This document shows, one piece after another, positions 7,503 through 16,396 of a stretch of DNA of 56,479 nucleotides (the first letter of the stretch is position 1; every line of letters starts with the position of its first letter). The position numbers and the translations under genes are program-made. The notes beneath the pieces were generated by a model, which did no database searches, was not told where the DNA came from, and saw only the letters and a list, made by a program, of their open reading frames with translations. Source of the stretch: an uncultured Francisella sp. (GTDB lineage Bacteria; Pseudomonadota; Gammaproteobacteria; Burkholderiales; Neisseriaceae); assembly GCA_943914555.1 (NCBI GenBank), contig CALUCM010000007.1, positions 1-56,479 of the forward strand, read 5' to 3'.

Positions 7503-8864
7503 CTAATCCTCTTTATTAGGTCTTTTCCAACCAGGAATAGTTATTTGCTTGGATCGCGATAAACTAAGAGTACGCTCAGGACAATCTTTAGTAATCACAC
7601 TACCTGCACCCACTGTTGCACCATTATTAATCGTCACAGGAGCAACCATCAATACCCCTGAACCAATAAAACAATCCTCACCAATGTAAGTGGTGTATTT
7701 GTGTACCCCATCATAATTACAGGTGACACAACCTGCTCCAATATTGGAATCTTTGCCAACATAGCTATCGCCAATATAGGTTAAATGATTCACTTTACTG
7801 CCTGTTGCTATGGTTGATTTTTTAATTTCCACGAAATTACCAGCGCGGGCGCTTTTTTCTAACACCGTCCCAGGGCGTAAGCGAGCAAAAGGACCTACTC
7901 TAGCTGCTTCTCCAATCTCACAATCTTGCAAATGACAAAAAGGTGCAACATATGCGCCACGATGGATGGTGACATTATGCAAAACACAGTTAGCGCCAAT
8001 AGTAACGCCATCTTCCAATACATTATCACCGGTAAAAACAGCATTGATATCAATCAATACATCTCGCCCGCAACGAAGCTGACCACGCAAATCAAAACGA
8101 CTGGGATCCAATAAAGTTACTCCCTGCTGTAGCAATTTCTGAGCTTGATGATATTGCCATACCCGCTCCAAAGCAGCTAGCTGTTGCTTGTCATTGACTC
8201 CTGCTACCCAATGATGTTCTTTGACTTTTTGAGTAATAATCTTCACGCCATCTTGCCGAGCTAAGGCCACTAAGTCGGTAAGATAATATTCTTGCTGCAT
8301 ATTACGCTTATCCACTCTGGCAATCCAATCATGGATATGGGCATTGGGAATTACATAAATACCTGTATTGACTTCACAAATGCTTTTTTGCGTCTGAGTC
8401 GCATCTTTTTCTTCTACGATACCAAGAATTTCTCCAAATTCATCACGCACAATGCGCCCATATCCTGTTGGATTATCAACGGTATCGGTTAAAAGGCCCA
8501 AAGATGTTTGACTTGCTATATGCAATAAATTGCGTAAGCTTGTTTCTTCAATTAAAGGGACATCGCCGTATAAGACTAAAGTTTGTCCAGTATCTGGAAT
8601 ATAGGGCAAGGCCATCTTTAACGCATGCGCGGTGCCTAACTGTTTATCTTGAGTGATCCAGGTCACAGGTGTTTGTATTGCTGCTTGTAATTGCTCTTTT
8701 TGATGACCCACCACCACAAACAAACGTGAACTAATTAGCTGCGCTGTTTCTAATACCCAGCTTAATAGTGCCTTACCAGCCAGAGGTTGCAGCACCTTGG
8801 GAACGCTTGATCGCATACGTGTGCCTTGGCCCGCTGCCAAAATCACAATTGATATTTGCGACAT
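7503..8864 (-). CDS. glmU: Bifunctional glucosamine-1-phosphate acetyltransferase / N-acetylglucosamine-1-phosphate uridyltransferase
   Basis: GlmU (453 aa) acetylates GlcN-1-P and couples it to UTP to make UDP-GlcNAc. The N-terminal pyrophosphorylase domain opens with VILAAGQGTRM and K23; LYGDVPLI carries the metal-binding Asp. The C-terminal half is a left-handed beta-helix of hexapeptide repeats with RPGTVLE, NFVEIKKS and YIGDSYVGKDSNIGAG. I placed the start at ATG 8864 because family members begin a few residues before the nucleotide motif; ATG 8894 (MDEEYS...) would add 10 residues and sit four bases after guaA. Neither has a good Shine-Dalgarno sequence. glmS follows after two bases. 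Confidence 0.96.
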   Translation of the reverse strand: MSQISIVILAAGQGTRMRSSVPKVLQPLAGKALLSWVLETAQLISSRLFVVVGHQKEQLQAAIQTPVTWITQDKQLGTAHALKMALPYIPDTGQTLVLYGDVPLIEETSLRNLLHIASQTSLGLLTDTVDNPTGYGRIVRDEFGEILGIVEEKDATQTQKSICEVNTGIYVIPNAHIHDWIARVDKRNMQQEYYLTDLVALARQDGVKIITQKVKEHHWVAGVNDKQQLAALERVWQYHQAQKLLQQGVTLLDPSRFDLRGQLRCGRDVLIDINAVFTGDNVLEDGVTIGANCVLHNVTIHRGAYVAPFCHLQDCEIGEAARVGPFARLRPGTVLEKSARAGNFVEIKKSTIATGSKVNHLTYIGDSYVGKDSNIGAGCVTCNYDGVHKYTTYIGEDCFIGSGVLMVAPVTINNGATVGAGSVITKDCPERTLSLSRSKQITIPGWKRPNKED

Positions 8865-8898
8865 TTGTAAAGTGCGGCTGTACTCTTCATCCATTGCT

Positions 8899-10479
8899 TT
8901 ATTCCCACTCAATGGTTGCTGGAGGTTTGCTTGAGATATCATAAACCACCCGATTAATACCTGAAACCTCATTGATGATGCGGTTTGATACGCGACTTAA
9001 TAGTTGATAAGGCAAATGAGCCCAATGCGCTGTCATAAAATCATCGGTGATAACTGCACGCAAGGCAATCACATGATCATAAGTACGATTATCTCCCATT
9101 ACTCCCACAGATTGCACAGGTAAAAATACAGCAAAGGCTTGCGCCACTTTATCATACCAACTTCTGCCATCTTTATCTTGAGCCAAACGCAATTCTTCAA
9201 TAAAAATCGCATCAGCCAACTGTAGCAAATGAACCCTTTCAGTCGTGATCTCCCCTAGAATACGTACCGCTAATCCAGGACCTGGGAAAGGATGGCGATA
9301 CACTAGGTGTGCAGGTAACCCTAGATCCATACCTAATGCTCGCACTTCATCTTTGAATAAATCGCGTAAAGGTTCTAAAAGCTGCAAACGTAAGGTATCA
9401 GGCAATCCCCCTACATTATGATGACTTTTAATTGCCTGTGCTTTCTGAGTATGACTTCCTGCTGATTCAATGACATCAGGATAAATAGTTCCTTGAGCCA
9501 ACCATCGAGCAGCCGATATTTTTGTTGCTTGTTCTTCAAAAACTTCAATGAATTGAGCACCAATAATTTTACGTTTTTTTTCAGGATCACTCACAGCCTT
9601 TAGTGCTGTCATAAAACGCTCCTGAGCGTTGACAAGTGTCACATTTACACCCAAATCATGCATTAGATAATCCATCACCTGTTGTGCTTCATTTAACCGC
9701 AGTAAACCATGATCCACAAAAATGCAATGCAGCTGTTTGCCAATAGCCCGATGAATGAGTGCTGCCGCCACAGAAGAATCAACCCCGCCAGAAAGCGCCA
9801 AAATCACTTCATCTGAACCAACTTGAGTTTTAATATCTTGTATCCGCTCTTCAATATAGTGTGATACAGTCCATTCTGGCTTTGTTTGGCATAGTTCGTA
9901 CACAAAACGTGCTAATAGATTAGTTCCCGAAGGAGTATGGGTCACTTCCGGATGAAATTGTAATCCATATAAGCGACGATGATCATCCGCGATGATCGCA
10001 TGAGGACAATGTGGCGTAGCACCCACAGTGTGAAACCCTTTTGCTAGCTGTTTGACACGATCACCATGACTCATCCATACATGCACTATCTCGTTTTTCT
10101 TCCCCATTGTTTCAACGACTTCATCAAAAATTCCTGAAGTTAATAAAGAAGAAGAAACAGCAACTGTTGCATAACCAAATTCTCGCTGAGAACTGGTTTC
10201 CACTTCGCCCCCTAAGGCATGGGTCATCCATTGCATACCATAACAAATTCCCAAAACTGGCACACCCAACTTCAAAAGGGCAGGATCAGCCTGATAACTG
10301 CTATCTATGACCGACTTGGGCCCACCGGATAAGATAATGCCTTTGGCAGCAAAAGCCTTAATCTCCTTAATTGGCCAGTCAAAAGGGTGTAACTCGCAGT
10401 AAACATGTAGCTCTCTTACTCTCCTAGCAATCAGCTGGCTAAACTGAGAACCAAAATCTAATATCAGTATTTTATCCAC
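8899..10479 (-). CDS. guaA: GMP synthase (glutamine-hydrolysing)
   Basis: GuaA (526 aa) converts XMP to GMP with ATP and glutamine-derived ammonia. A class I glutamine amidotransferase domain comes first, with nucleophile C79 in GICYGM and the LQFHPEV histidine. The ATP pyrophosphatase domain carries the PP-loop LSGGVDSSV near residue 230, and the C-terminal dimerization domain contains RHPFPGPGLAVR and ends KPPATIEWE. The start is a GTG; the next upstream in-frame codons include a stop. It begins 20 bases after smpB and leads into glmU, 34 bases further on. Confidence 0.97.
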   Translation of the reverse strand: MDKILILDFGSQFSQLIARRVRELHVYCELHPFDWPIKEIKAFAAKGIILSGGPKSVIDSSYQADPALLKLGVPVLGICYGMQWMTHALGGEVETSSQREFGYATVAVSSSLLTSGIFDEVVETMGKKNEIVHVWMSHGDRVKQLAKGFHTVGATPHCPHAIIADDHRRLYGLQFHPEVTHTPSGTNLLARFVYELCQTKPEWTVSHYIEERIQDIKTQVGSDEVILALSGGVDSSVAAALIHRAIGKQLHCIFVDHGLLRLNEAQQVMDYLMHDLGVNVTLVNAQERFMTALKAVSDPEKKRKIIGAQFIEVFEEQATKISAARWLAQGTIYPDVIESAGSHTQKAQAIKSHHNVGGLPDTLRLQLLEPLRDLFKDEVRALGMDLGLPAHLVYRHPFPGPGLAVRILGEITTERVHLLQLADAIFIEELRLAQDKDGRSWYDKVAQAFAVFLPVQSVGVMGDNRTYDHVIALRAVITDDFMTAHWAHLPYQLLSRVSNRIINEVSGINRVVYDISSKPPATIEWE

Positions 10480-10499
10480 TCTACCAATCTCTTGTTATG

Positions 10500-10946
10500 T
10501 CAACGATGCATTTTTAATAAGCGGCTTTGCTCCATCTTCCAATCTTTTTCTTTCAAAGCATGACGTTTGTCATGCTGCTTTTTACCCTTAGCAAGCCCTG
10601 CTTCTAACTTAATGTAACCTTGCTTGACATGTAAATTAAGCGCAACCAAAGTATATCCTGCTTTCTCTGTTCTACCGATTAACTTATTGATTTCTTTTTG
10701 ATTCAACAACAACTTTCTTGCTCGAGTTGGGTCAGTTGTGACATGAGTAGAAGCTTCAGGCAAAGCAGTAATATGACAGCCCACTAAATAAAATGCTCCT
10801 TTCATCCAGCGAATATAACTCTCTTTTAGTTGCACACGACCAGCGCGAATAGCCTTAACTTCCCACCCCAAAAGAACCAAACCTGCTTCTAACCGTTCTT
10901 CAATAAAATAATCGTGAAATGCTTTCTTGTTGTTTGCCAAGCTCAT
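10500..10946 (-). CDS. smpB: SsrA-binding protein
   Basis: SmpB (148 aa) binds tmRNA and brings it to stalled ribosomes for trans-translation. The OB-fold shows NKKAFHDYFIEERLEAG, GWEVKAIRAGR and the lysine-rich C-terminal tail LAKGKKQHDKR...LKEKDW, the part that folds into the empty mRNA channel. Length and order are typical. It heads the minus-strand run leading to guaA, glmU, glmS and mutM; about 130 bases without a gene lie upstream and should hold the promoter. The tmRNA gene itself is not in this window. Confidence 0.96.
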   Translation of the reverse strand: MSLANNKKAFHDYFIEERLEAGLVLLGWEVKAIRAGRVQLKESYIRWMKGAFYLVGCHITALPEASTHVTTDPTRARKLLLNQKEINKLIGRTEKAGYTLVALNLHVKQGYIKLEAGLAKGKKQHDKRHALKEKDWKMEQSRLLKMHR

Positions 10947-11078
10947 ATCAACACCAAAGCAACTTGATTGAAAACTGCTTATTTTAGCAAAAAAAATATA
11001 TCTTCTAAAAGGATCAGCTACCCGCCTAAAGTCAAGACTTACAGAATGTTACACTGCATAGTCAGTAAATTGGCTATC

Positions 11079-12758
11079 TTATTTTTTTTGCTGACTCGCC
11101 TGAATAGCGGCAATAGCAATAGTAAATACGATATCATCCACCAGTGCACCCCGAGATAAGTCGTTAACTGGTTTTCTTAACCCTTGTAACATCGGACCAA
11201 CGCTCACAATATGCCCAGTACGCTGCACTGCTTTATAAACGGCATTACCTGTATTTAAATCAGGAAAAATAAATACATTTGCTTGACCTGCAACTGGGCT
11301 TCCGGGTGCCTTTTTGCTTGCGACACTAGGGACCGAGGCCGCATCATACTGTAAAGGACCATCAATAACGATATCAGGACGTTTTGCTTGAACAATTGAC
11401 AAAGCTTTTTTTACTTTATCAACCGATGCACCGCTACCAGAATCTTTGGTCGAATATGAAATTAGCGCCACCTTGGGATCAATATCAAAGGCACGCGCTG
11501 AATCCGCTGATTGAACAGCCACTTCAGCCAATTGCTCTGCTGTTAACTCCACATTGACTGCACAATCACCAAATACCAAAACCTCATTGGGCAATAACAT
11601 AAAAAATACACTAGACACTACTGAAGCACTTGGTGCTAATTTAATCACTTGTAAAGCAGGACGAATGGTATTGGCAGTGGTGTGTACCGCTCCAGACACT
11701 AACCCATCGACTTCACCATTTTCCAGCATCATAGTGCCAACAAATACATTATCTAGCAAAAGACTTTTTGCCTGATCCTCCGTTAATCCTTTATGTTGAC
11801 GTAACTGTAATAATCTTGCTAAATATTTATCACGAATACCATCTGGATCAATCACTTGAATATCGTTAGGCAAACGCAACCCCAAAAGAGATAAAGTATT
11901 TTGCAACTCTTCTTGCTTAGTTAACAAAACACAATGTGCAATTCTTTTTTGATGGCAGATAATGGCCGCTTGTACCGTACGTGGTTCACTTCCTTCTGGC
12001 AATACAATACTTTTTTTGGCTTCTCTAGCTTTTTCAATGACCTTGACACGATACACAGCAGGTGCCATACGTTCATCAGGCACCTTCTTTAAAGCATCTT
12101 GCAAAAAATTTTCTTTAATCTGAGATGAAATAGCCATGACATCGTCACTATTTTTGATCTGGTTAAGGGCATTGGGCACAGCCAATAAAGAACGTAGCGG
12201 GGAACCACTGCGTTGTAAATGACTTTCTACTTCTGTCACATAATTTTCAACATCTCCCTGCACATTAAGCAATACAAAACCCAAGGGGTTACAATCATTT
12301 TCAAAGAAAAAACGCAGTATCGTCTGTAAAGATAAAGCTGCTTGTTCTGCAGTCATTTGTATAACATCCAAACATAAAATAAGTTCTGCTTTGAGCATAG
12401 AAGCTAAATAACGATTTAAGGCAAATAGATAAGGCTGATTATGCTCTACAGAAAAACCTTCTATCCATAAACAATTGTAGGATGTTTGATGTTTGAGGAA
12501 ATAAATGGCTAATTTCTCTTCCAGCTCAATGGGGTTGGCGGAAACTAGCTGATGATCTAGTGCTTCTGGAGTAATCGCATAGGTATTTTTAATACCCAAG
12601 TTTTTGATCAACTGCGCATCTGTTACAGAAAGTTCTTGACCCAATACACGCAAGTATTGGCTGTTTTTCATCCAATTTTTAGAAGCTTCATACAATACAG
12701 CACCCACCCTAAAACCTTGTGAAGCATCACTAATAGGTACAATTAAAAATTTACTCAT
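11079..12758 (-). CDS. pta: Phosphate acetyltransferase, short form
   Basis: Pta interconverts acetyl-CoA and acetyl phosphate. The C-terminal catalytic domain (about 232-559) is clear: IVLPEGSEPRT, GLVSGAVHTTANT, ISYSTKDSGSG, DGPLQYDAA and FPDLNTGNAVYK. The protein has 559 aa against about 700 for E. coli Pta. The N-terminal part (1-220) resembles the BioD-like domain of long Pta proteins but has no Walker A loop, and the DRTGG regulatory domain that normally lies between is absent. I used ATG 12758 (MSKFLIVPIS) rather than an upstream codon that overlaps the previous gene; CAGGA lies upstream of it. No ackA is seen nearby. Confidence 0.9.
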   Translation of the reverse strand: MSKFLIVPISDASQGFRVGAVLYEASKNWMKNSQYLRVLGQELSVTDAQLIKNLGIKNTYAITPEALDHQLVSANPIELEEKLAIYFLKHQTSYNCLWIEGFSVEHNQPYLFALNRYLASMLKAELILCLDVIQMTAEQAALSLQTILRFFFENDCNPLGFVLLNVQGDVENYVTEVESHLQRSGSPLRSLLAVPNALNQIKNSDDVMAISSQIKENFLQDALKKVPDERMAPAVYRVKVIEKAREAKKSIVLPEGSEPRTVQAAIICHQKRIAHCVLLTKQEELQNTLSLLGLRLPNDIQVIDPDGIRDKYLARLLQLRQHKGLTEDQAKSLLLDNVFVGTMMLENGEVDGLVSGAVHTTANTIRPALQVIKLAPSASVVSSVFFMLLPNEVLVFGDCAVNVELTAEQLAEVAVQSADSARAFDIDPKVALISYSTKDSGSGASVDKVKKALSIVQAKRPDIVIDGPLQYDAASVPSVASKKAPGSPVAGQANVFIFPDLNTGNAVYKAVQRTGHIVSVGPMLQGLRKPVNDLSRGALVDDIVFTIAIAAIQASQQKK

Positions 12759-12777
12759 GCAATGATTATCCTGAAAG

Positions 12778-14322
12778 TTATTTACGTCGAATCGCACTGA
12801 TGATAGTACGTTTAATTCTGTCTTTGAGTTCTTTGCCTATTTCATTGGAAATATCATAACTCACCCCCTTACGAGAGCTTTTGCGCAAGCCAAATAAACC
12901 TCGCAAGAAACCAGTAGCCACATTTGTTGACCCTTTGCTGACAACATCCTTTATTTCACTTTTGCCCCCTTCACTGGCTTGCTTTCTTGTCTGAGACCTA
13001 TGCTTATCTTCATCAAAAGTTTTTCCATTTTCTGTTGCTGTCACTGTATTTTTGATTTTTTCAATGGCTTCTGACGCACTAAAGTTATCGATTCTCTGTG
13101 CATATTTGGTATATAAAGGAGACTGTTTGATACATGCAGCGGTTTCTTCTCCCGTTAACGGCGTTAAGCAACTAGCAGGAAGCATGACATGCACGCGAGT
13201 AACTGGCTGAGGCATTCCTTTGTCGTCCAGAAAGGATATCAGCGCTTCTCCCACTCCCATGGTAGAAATCGCTTCTTCCACATTTAAATCTGCATTAGCA
13301 CGAAAGGTTTGCGCAGCAGCTTTAACATTTTTTTGATCTTTAGGTGTATAAGCACGCAGGGCATGCTGTATCCTGTTTCCTAATTGCCCTAAAATCACTT
13401 CTGGCAAATCAAGAGGACTTTGCGTACAAAAATACACCCCAATTCCCTTAGAACGAATCAAACGCACCACCTGTTCTATTTTCTGTAATAGTTCAGTAGT
13501 TGCATGTTCAAAAAGTAAATGTGCTTCATCAAAAAAAAGCACTAACTTAGGTAACGGCAAATCTCCTACTTCAGGAAATTCAGAAAAAAGCTGGGTTAGT
13601 AACCATAGTAAAAGAGCACTGAAAGTCTTGGGAGAGCGCATGAGCTTGCTTGCAGCCAAAATATTCACCATACCTTGCCCATTTTTTTGACTTAATAGGT
13701 CGCCCAGCTCAAGAGATGGCTCACCAAACAGCACATCAGCGCCATCAGACTCCAGTCCCAATAATTGACGCTGAATAGCAGCCACACTCACCGAAGAAAT
13801 TCGCCCATAATCAGCTTCATATTGTCCTGCTTTCTCTGATATATAAGAAAGCAGCATACGTAAATCTTTGATATCGGTTAATAACCAGCCATTATCATGA
13901 GCAATTTTAAAAATTAGATTCAACACCCCTTGCTGGGTAGCGTTTAAATCCATTAAGCGAGATAACAGTAAAGGACCCATATCAGACAACTTAATCCGCA
14001 TAGGGACACCTGACTGACCATATATATCCCAAAAGGTCACCGGAAAACCATGGTAATACTCTTCTGTCAATCCCTGAGCAGCAGCAACTTGAGCTAATTT
14101 ACCTTCTGCCTTGCCAGCTGTGACCATACCAGAGAAATCCCCCTTAACATCAACCAAAAAGACCGGCACTGCCACGTCACTGAAATTTTCTGCCATTTTA
14201 CGTAAAGTAACTGACTTTCCTGTCCCTGTTGCTCCTGAGATTAAACCATGACGGTTGGCCATTTCTCCTAAAATACCAATCGGTTGATTATGCGCGTCTT
14301 TGGCGATTTCAAGCAAAGTCAT
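12778..14322 (-). CDS. HerA/FtsK-like ATPase of the YjgR (DUF853) family
   Basis: A 514-aa P-loop ATPase matching E. coli YjgR along its length. The Walker A motif is GATGTGKS (30-37), FLVDVKGDFSG follows (55-65), and the Walker B motif is LVLFFDEAH (260-268). IRSKGIGVYFCTQSP and LGNRIQHALRAYTPKD are typical family blocks. The tail after about 420 is basic and variable. The family belongs to the HerA-FtsK ATPases, but its substrate is not established; DNA translocation is only an inference. The gene starts five bases after the TetR gene and ends 19 bases before pta, so the three are probably cotranscribed. Confidence 0.9.
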   Translation of the reverse strand: MTLLEIAKDAHNQPIGILGEMANRHGLISGATGTGKSVTLRKMAENFSDVAVPVFLVDVKGDFSGMVTAGKAEGKLAQVAAAQGLTEEYYHGFPVTFWDIYGQSGVPMRIKLSDMGPLLLSRLMDLNATQQGVLNLIFKIAHDNGWLLTDIKDLRMLLSYISEKAGQYEADYGRISSVSVAAIQRQLLGLESDGADVLFGEPSLELGDLLSQKNGQGMVNILAASKLMRSPKTFSALLLWLLTQLFSEFPEVGDLPLPKLVLFFDEAHLLFEHATTELLQKIEQVVRLIRSKGIGVYFCTQSPLDLPEVILGQLGNRIQHALRAYTPKDQKNVKAAAQTFRANADLNVEEAISTMGVGEALISFLDDKGMPQPVTRVHVMLPASCLTPLTGEETAACIKQSPLYTKYAQRIDNFSASEAIEKIKNTVTATENGKTFDEDKHRSQTRKQASEGGKSEIKDVVSKGSTNVATGFLRGLFGLRKSSRKGVSYDISNEIGKELKDRIKRTIISAIRRK

Positions 14323-14327
14323 ATAAA

Positions 14328-15035
14328 TTATTCCTTTGTAGCTGCTGCTATAATGTCTGCTTCGGGTTGCTGTTGCGATAAAAACCCTGATCCTCTGCTG
14401 GTAAGATAAAGCTGTTCCACAATTTCTTGATCTGCCTTTTTCAAATAAGGTTTTACTAAACTTAAAGCTTGCAAGCTACCACGCAAGCAAGAATCTTCTT
14501 GCAATTCTCCGCGTATCATTTTGTCATAACCATACCAGTAGCGCACCACCAACCAAAAATTATCTTGAATAAAATCTCGCTCCACCTTACTACACTGCAT
14601 AAATCCAGATTTTATACAAGAATCAATATAGCGATGTAAAATTGGTTTGATCTTACCTGCATAATCTAACTGTAATGTCTTAATATGCTCACTTTTATTG
14701 GTCAAATATGAAATATCTGTAAATAAAAAACGATAATGCCAAATTACTCGAAAAATTTGATTGAGATAGTTCAAAGCTACTTGCACACTCCATTGAATTT
14801 CAGGAGATTTCTCAGCCATTAATTCTATTAACTCTATTAAATCATTTTCATAACGCTTAAAAATATGAGCTATGATCTCTTCTTTATTGCGAAAATAGTA
14901 ATAGATATTACCCGGACTAATCGATAAATAATCACCAATATGATTGGTACTTACATAAGGCTCCCCATATTGATTAAAAAGGGTAATACTAGCCTGGATG
15001 ATGCGTTCATAATTTTTTTCTTTATTTTTTTTCAT
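14328..15035 (-). CDS. TetR/AcrR-family transcriptional regulator
   Basis: A 235-aa protein with an N-terminal helix-turn-helix (about 10-55): RIIQASITLFNQYGEPYVST, then HIGDYLSISPGNIYYYFRNKEEI, the classic TetR turn and recognition helix. The C-terminal part is a helical ligand-binding domain with YRFLFTDISYL, a pattern seen in a widespread beta/gamma-proteobacterial subgroup whose ligand I cannot name. It sits between murB (25 bases upstream) and the YjgR-type ATPase (5 bases downstream), all on the same strand. It could regulate its own unit or the divergent MFS gene beyond murB; no operator was recognised. Confidence 0.88.
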   Translation of the reverse strand: MKKNKEKNYERIIQASITLFNQYGEPYVSTNHIGDYLSISPGNIYYYFRNKEEIIAHIFKRYENDLIELIELMAEKSPEIQWSVQVALNYLNQIFRVIWHYRFLFTDISYLTNKSEHIKTLQLDYAGKIKPILHRYIDSCIKSGFMQCSKVERDFIQDNFWLVVRYWYGYDKMIRGELQEDSCLRGSLQALSLVKPYLKKADQEIVEQLYLTSRGSGFLSQQQPEADIIAAATKE

Positions 15036-15060
15036 TAGTCACTATCGATAATTGATCAAG

Positions 15061-16125
15061 TTATACCAAATTGGGCTCTACATGAAGTTTTACTCCAAAA
15101 TGGGAGAAAACTGCTTGTTGAATAATTTTAACCAAATGCAAAAGCTGTGTTGGCGTACCCTTACCCTTATTCACCAACACTAAAGCCTGATTCTGATGAA
15201 CTGCCATATCACCAACTGAGAAACCCTTCAATCCCAAATAATCAATCATCCAAGCTGCTGCCAACTTATAATACCCATCTGCAGTTGAATAAGTTGGTAA
15301 ATTAGGATAATCACTGCGCAAATGGTCATGTTGTTGCACATCCACCACTGGATTGTGAAAAAAACTACCACTATTTCCCAATAACTTACTATCAGGAAGA
15401 CGACTTTTCCTAATCTCAATAATATGATCAACGAGATCTCTAGGCGATGGAACTGAATCTCTTTGGATAATTTGTTCCTCCCACCACTGAGCCAAGGGCT
15501 GGTAAGCAAGATTTGCAGAAAAATGTTTGTTTAAATGAAAAACGACTGAAATAATCAGCCATTGTGGCTGGCGCTGAAAAATACTACTTCGATAAGCAAA
15601 TTGACAATCATCTTTGCTTAAAGTAAAACATTGGCCGTTTTGACAATTCCATATGGTAACCGATTCAACTACCTGAGCTACTTCTGCACCAAAAGCTCCA
15701 ATATTTTGTACTGGCGCTGCCCCTACTGTTCCAGGAATCAATACCAGATTTTCAATCCCGTACCAGCCTTTTGTAACGCAGTATTCTACCCATTGGTGCC
15801 AGTTTTCTCCAGCAGCAACCTTAACTCGAACCTCTTTGTCATTTTCAAAAAGTGTTTCTATGCCGCGTGTACAAAGATGCACTACCAGCCCCTTAAAATC
15901 TTGCATGAAGACAGTATTACTTCCCTGACCAAGATAATAAATAGGACCCTCTTTGGCTCTTTGTATTAACTGATGCTGATTATCCCATAAATGTTGCTCA
16001 TCGAAAATCGGCCAATAATGCTTAGCCCGCACCCTCATACGCATGGTATGAAGAAGATCTAGAGGTTGATCACGTTTCTCATTCGGCAGGACACTTTGAT
16101 CACCACCTATCGCTATATTCATCAA
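15061..16125 (-). CDS. murB: UDP-N-acetylenolpyruvoylglucosamine reductase
   Basis: MurB reduces UDP-GlcNAc-enolpyruvate to UDP-MurNAc with FAD and NADPH, committing UDP-GlcNAc to peptidoglycan. FAD-binding blocks YLGQGSNTVF (64-73) and IPGTVGAAPVQNIGAFGAE (130-148) are clear. The catalytic residues are R179 in FAYRSSIF, S254 in GNSGSFFHNP and E350 in LHVEP. It is a type I MurB of 354 aa. The N-terminus before about residue 25 is unusual, so the start may be further in, for example at M28 or M30. It is divergent from the MFS gene across about 270 bases and is followed by the TetR gene. Confidence 0.95.
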   Translation of the reverse strand: MMNIAIGGDQSVLPNEKRDQPLDLLHTMRMRVRAKHYWPIFDEQHLWDNQHQLIQRAKEGPIYYLGQGSNTVFMQDFKGLVVHLCTRGIETLFENDKEVRVKVAAGENWHQWVEYCVTKGWYGIENLVLIPGTVGAAPVQNIGAFGAEVAQVVESVTIWNCQNGQCFTLSKDDCQFAYRSSIFQRQPQWLIISVVFHLNKHFSANLAYQPLAQWWEEQIIQRDSVPSPRDLVDHIIEIRKSRLPDSKLLGNSGSFFHNPVVDVQQHDHLRSDYPNLPTYSTADGYYKLAAAWMIDYLGLKGFSVGDMAVHQNQALVLVNKGKGTPTQLLHLVKIIQQAVFSHFGVKLHVEPNLV

Positions 16126-16396
16126 TTAATTAACAATTATGTAGATATAGGCGCTTATTTTACACTTTTGCCATTTAAATATAAAGATTGTTTCTCAATT
16201 GCAAATAAATGCATGGATACCGCTTTTTCGATTTAAGAACAACTATTCATTTTGATATAAATTAATTTTTTTTGATAATTTATGCATAAAACAGATAGCT
16301 TAGCTTGCGAAAAACCAATTAGTCGAATACACTTTGAGATAGAAAATCAACAACACTGCTCTTTAACTGTTCCACTTTGATAACCTAAAAATTACC
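16126..16396. other. Divergent intergenic region between murB and the MFS gene
   Basis: About 270 AT-rich bases that must hold the start signals for both genes. I cannot single out a convincing promoter pair, operator or RNA; the TTTTTTTTGATAATTTATGC region near 16266-16285 is the most promoter-like for the MFS side. Confidence 0.3.

Noticed and set aside
7501..7560. glmS ribozyme upstream of glmS
   Set aside because: The upstream two bases lead straight into the glmU coding sequence; no ribozyme core is present, and these occur mainly in Gram-positives.
12759..12797. Upstream start for pta adding 13 residues
   Set aside because: It would overlap the end of the YjgR-type gene, and MSKFLIVPIS at 12758 is the natural N-terminus of the domain.
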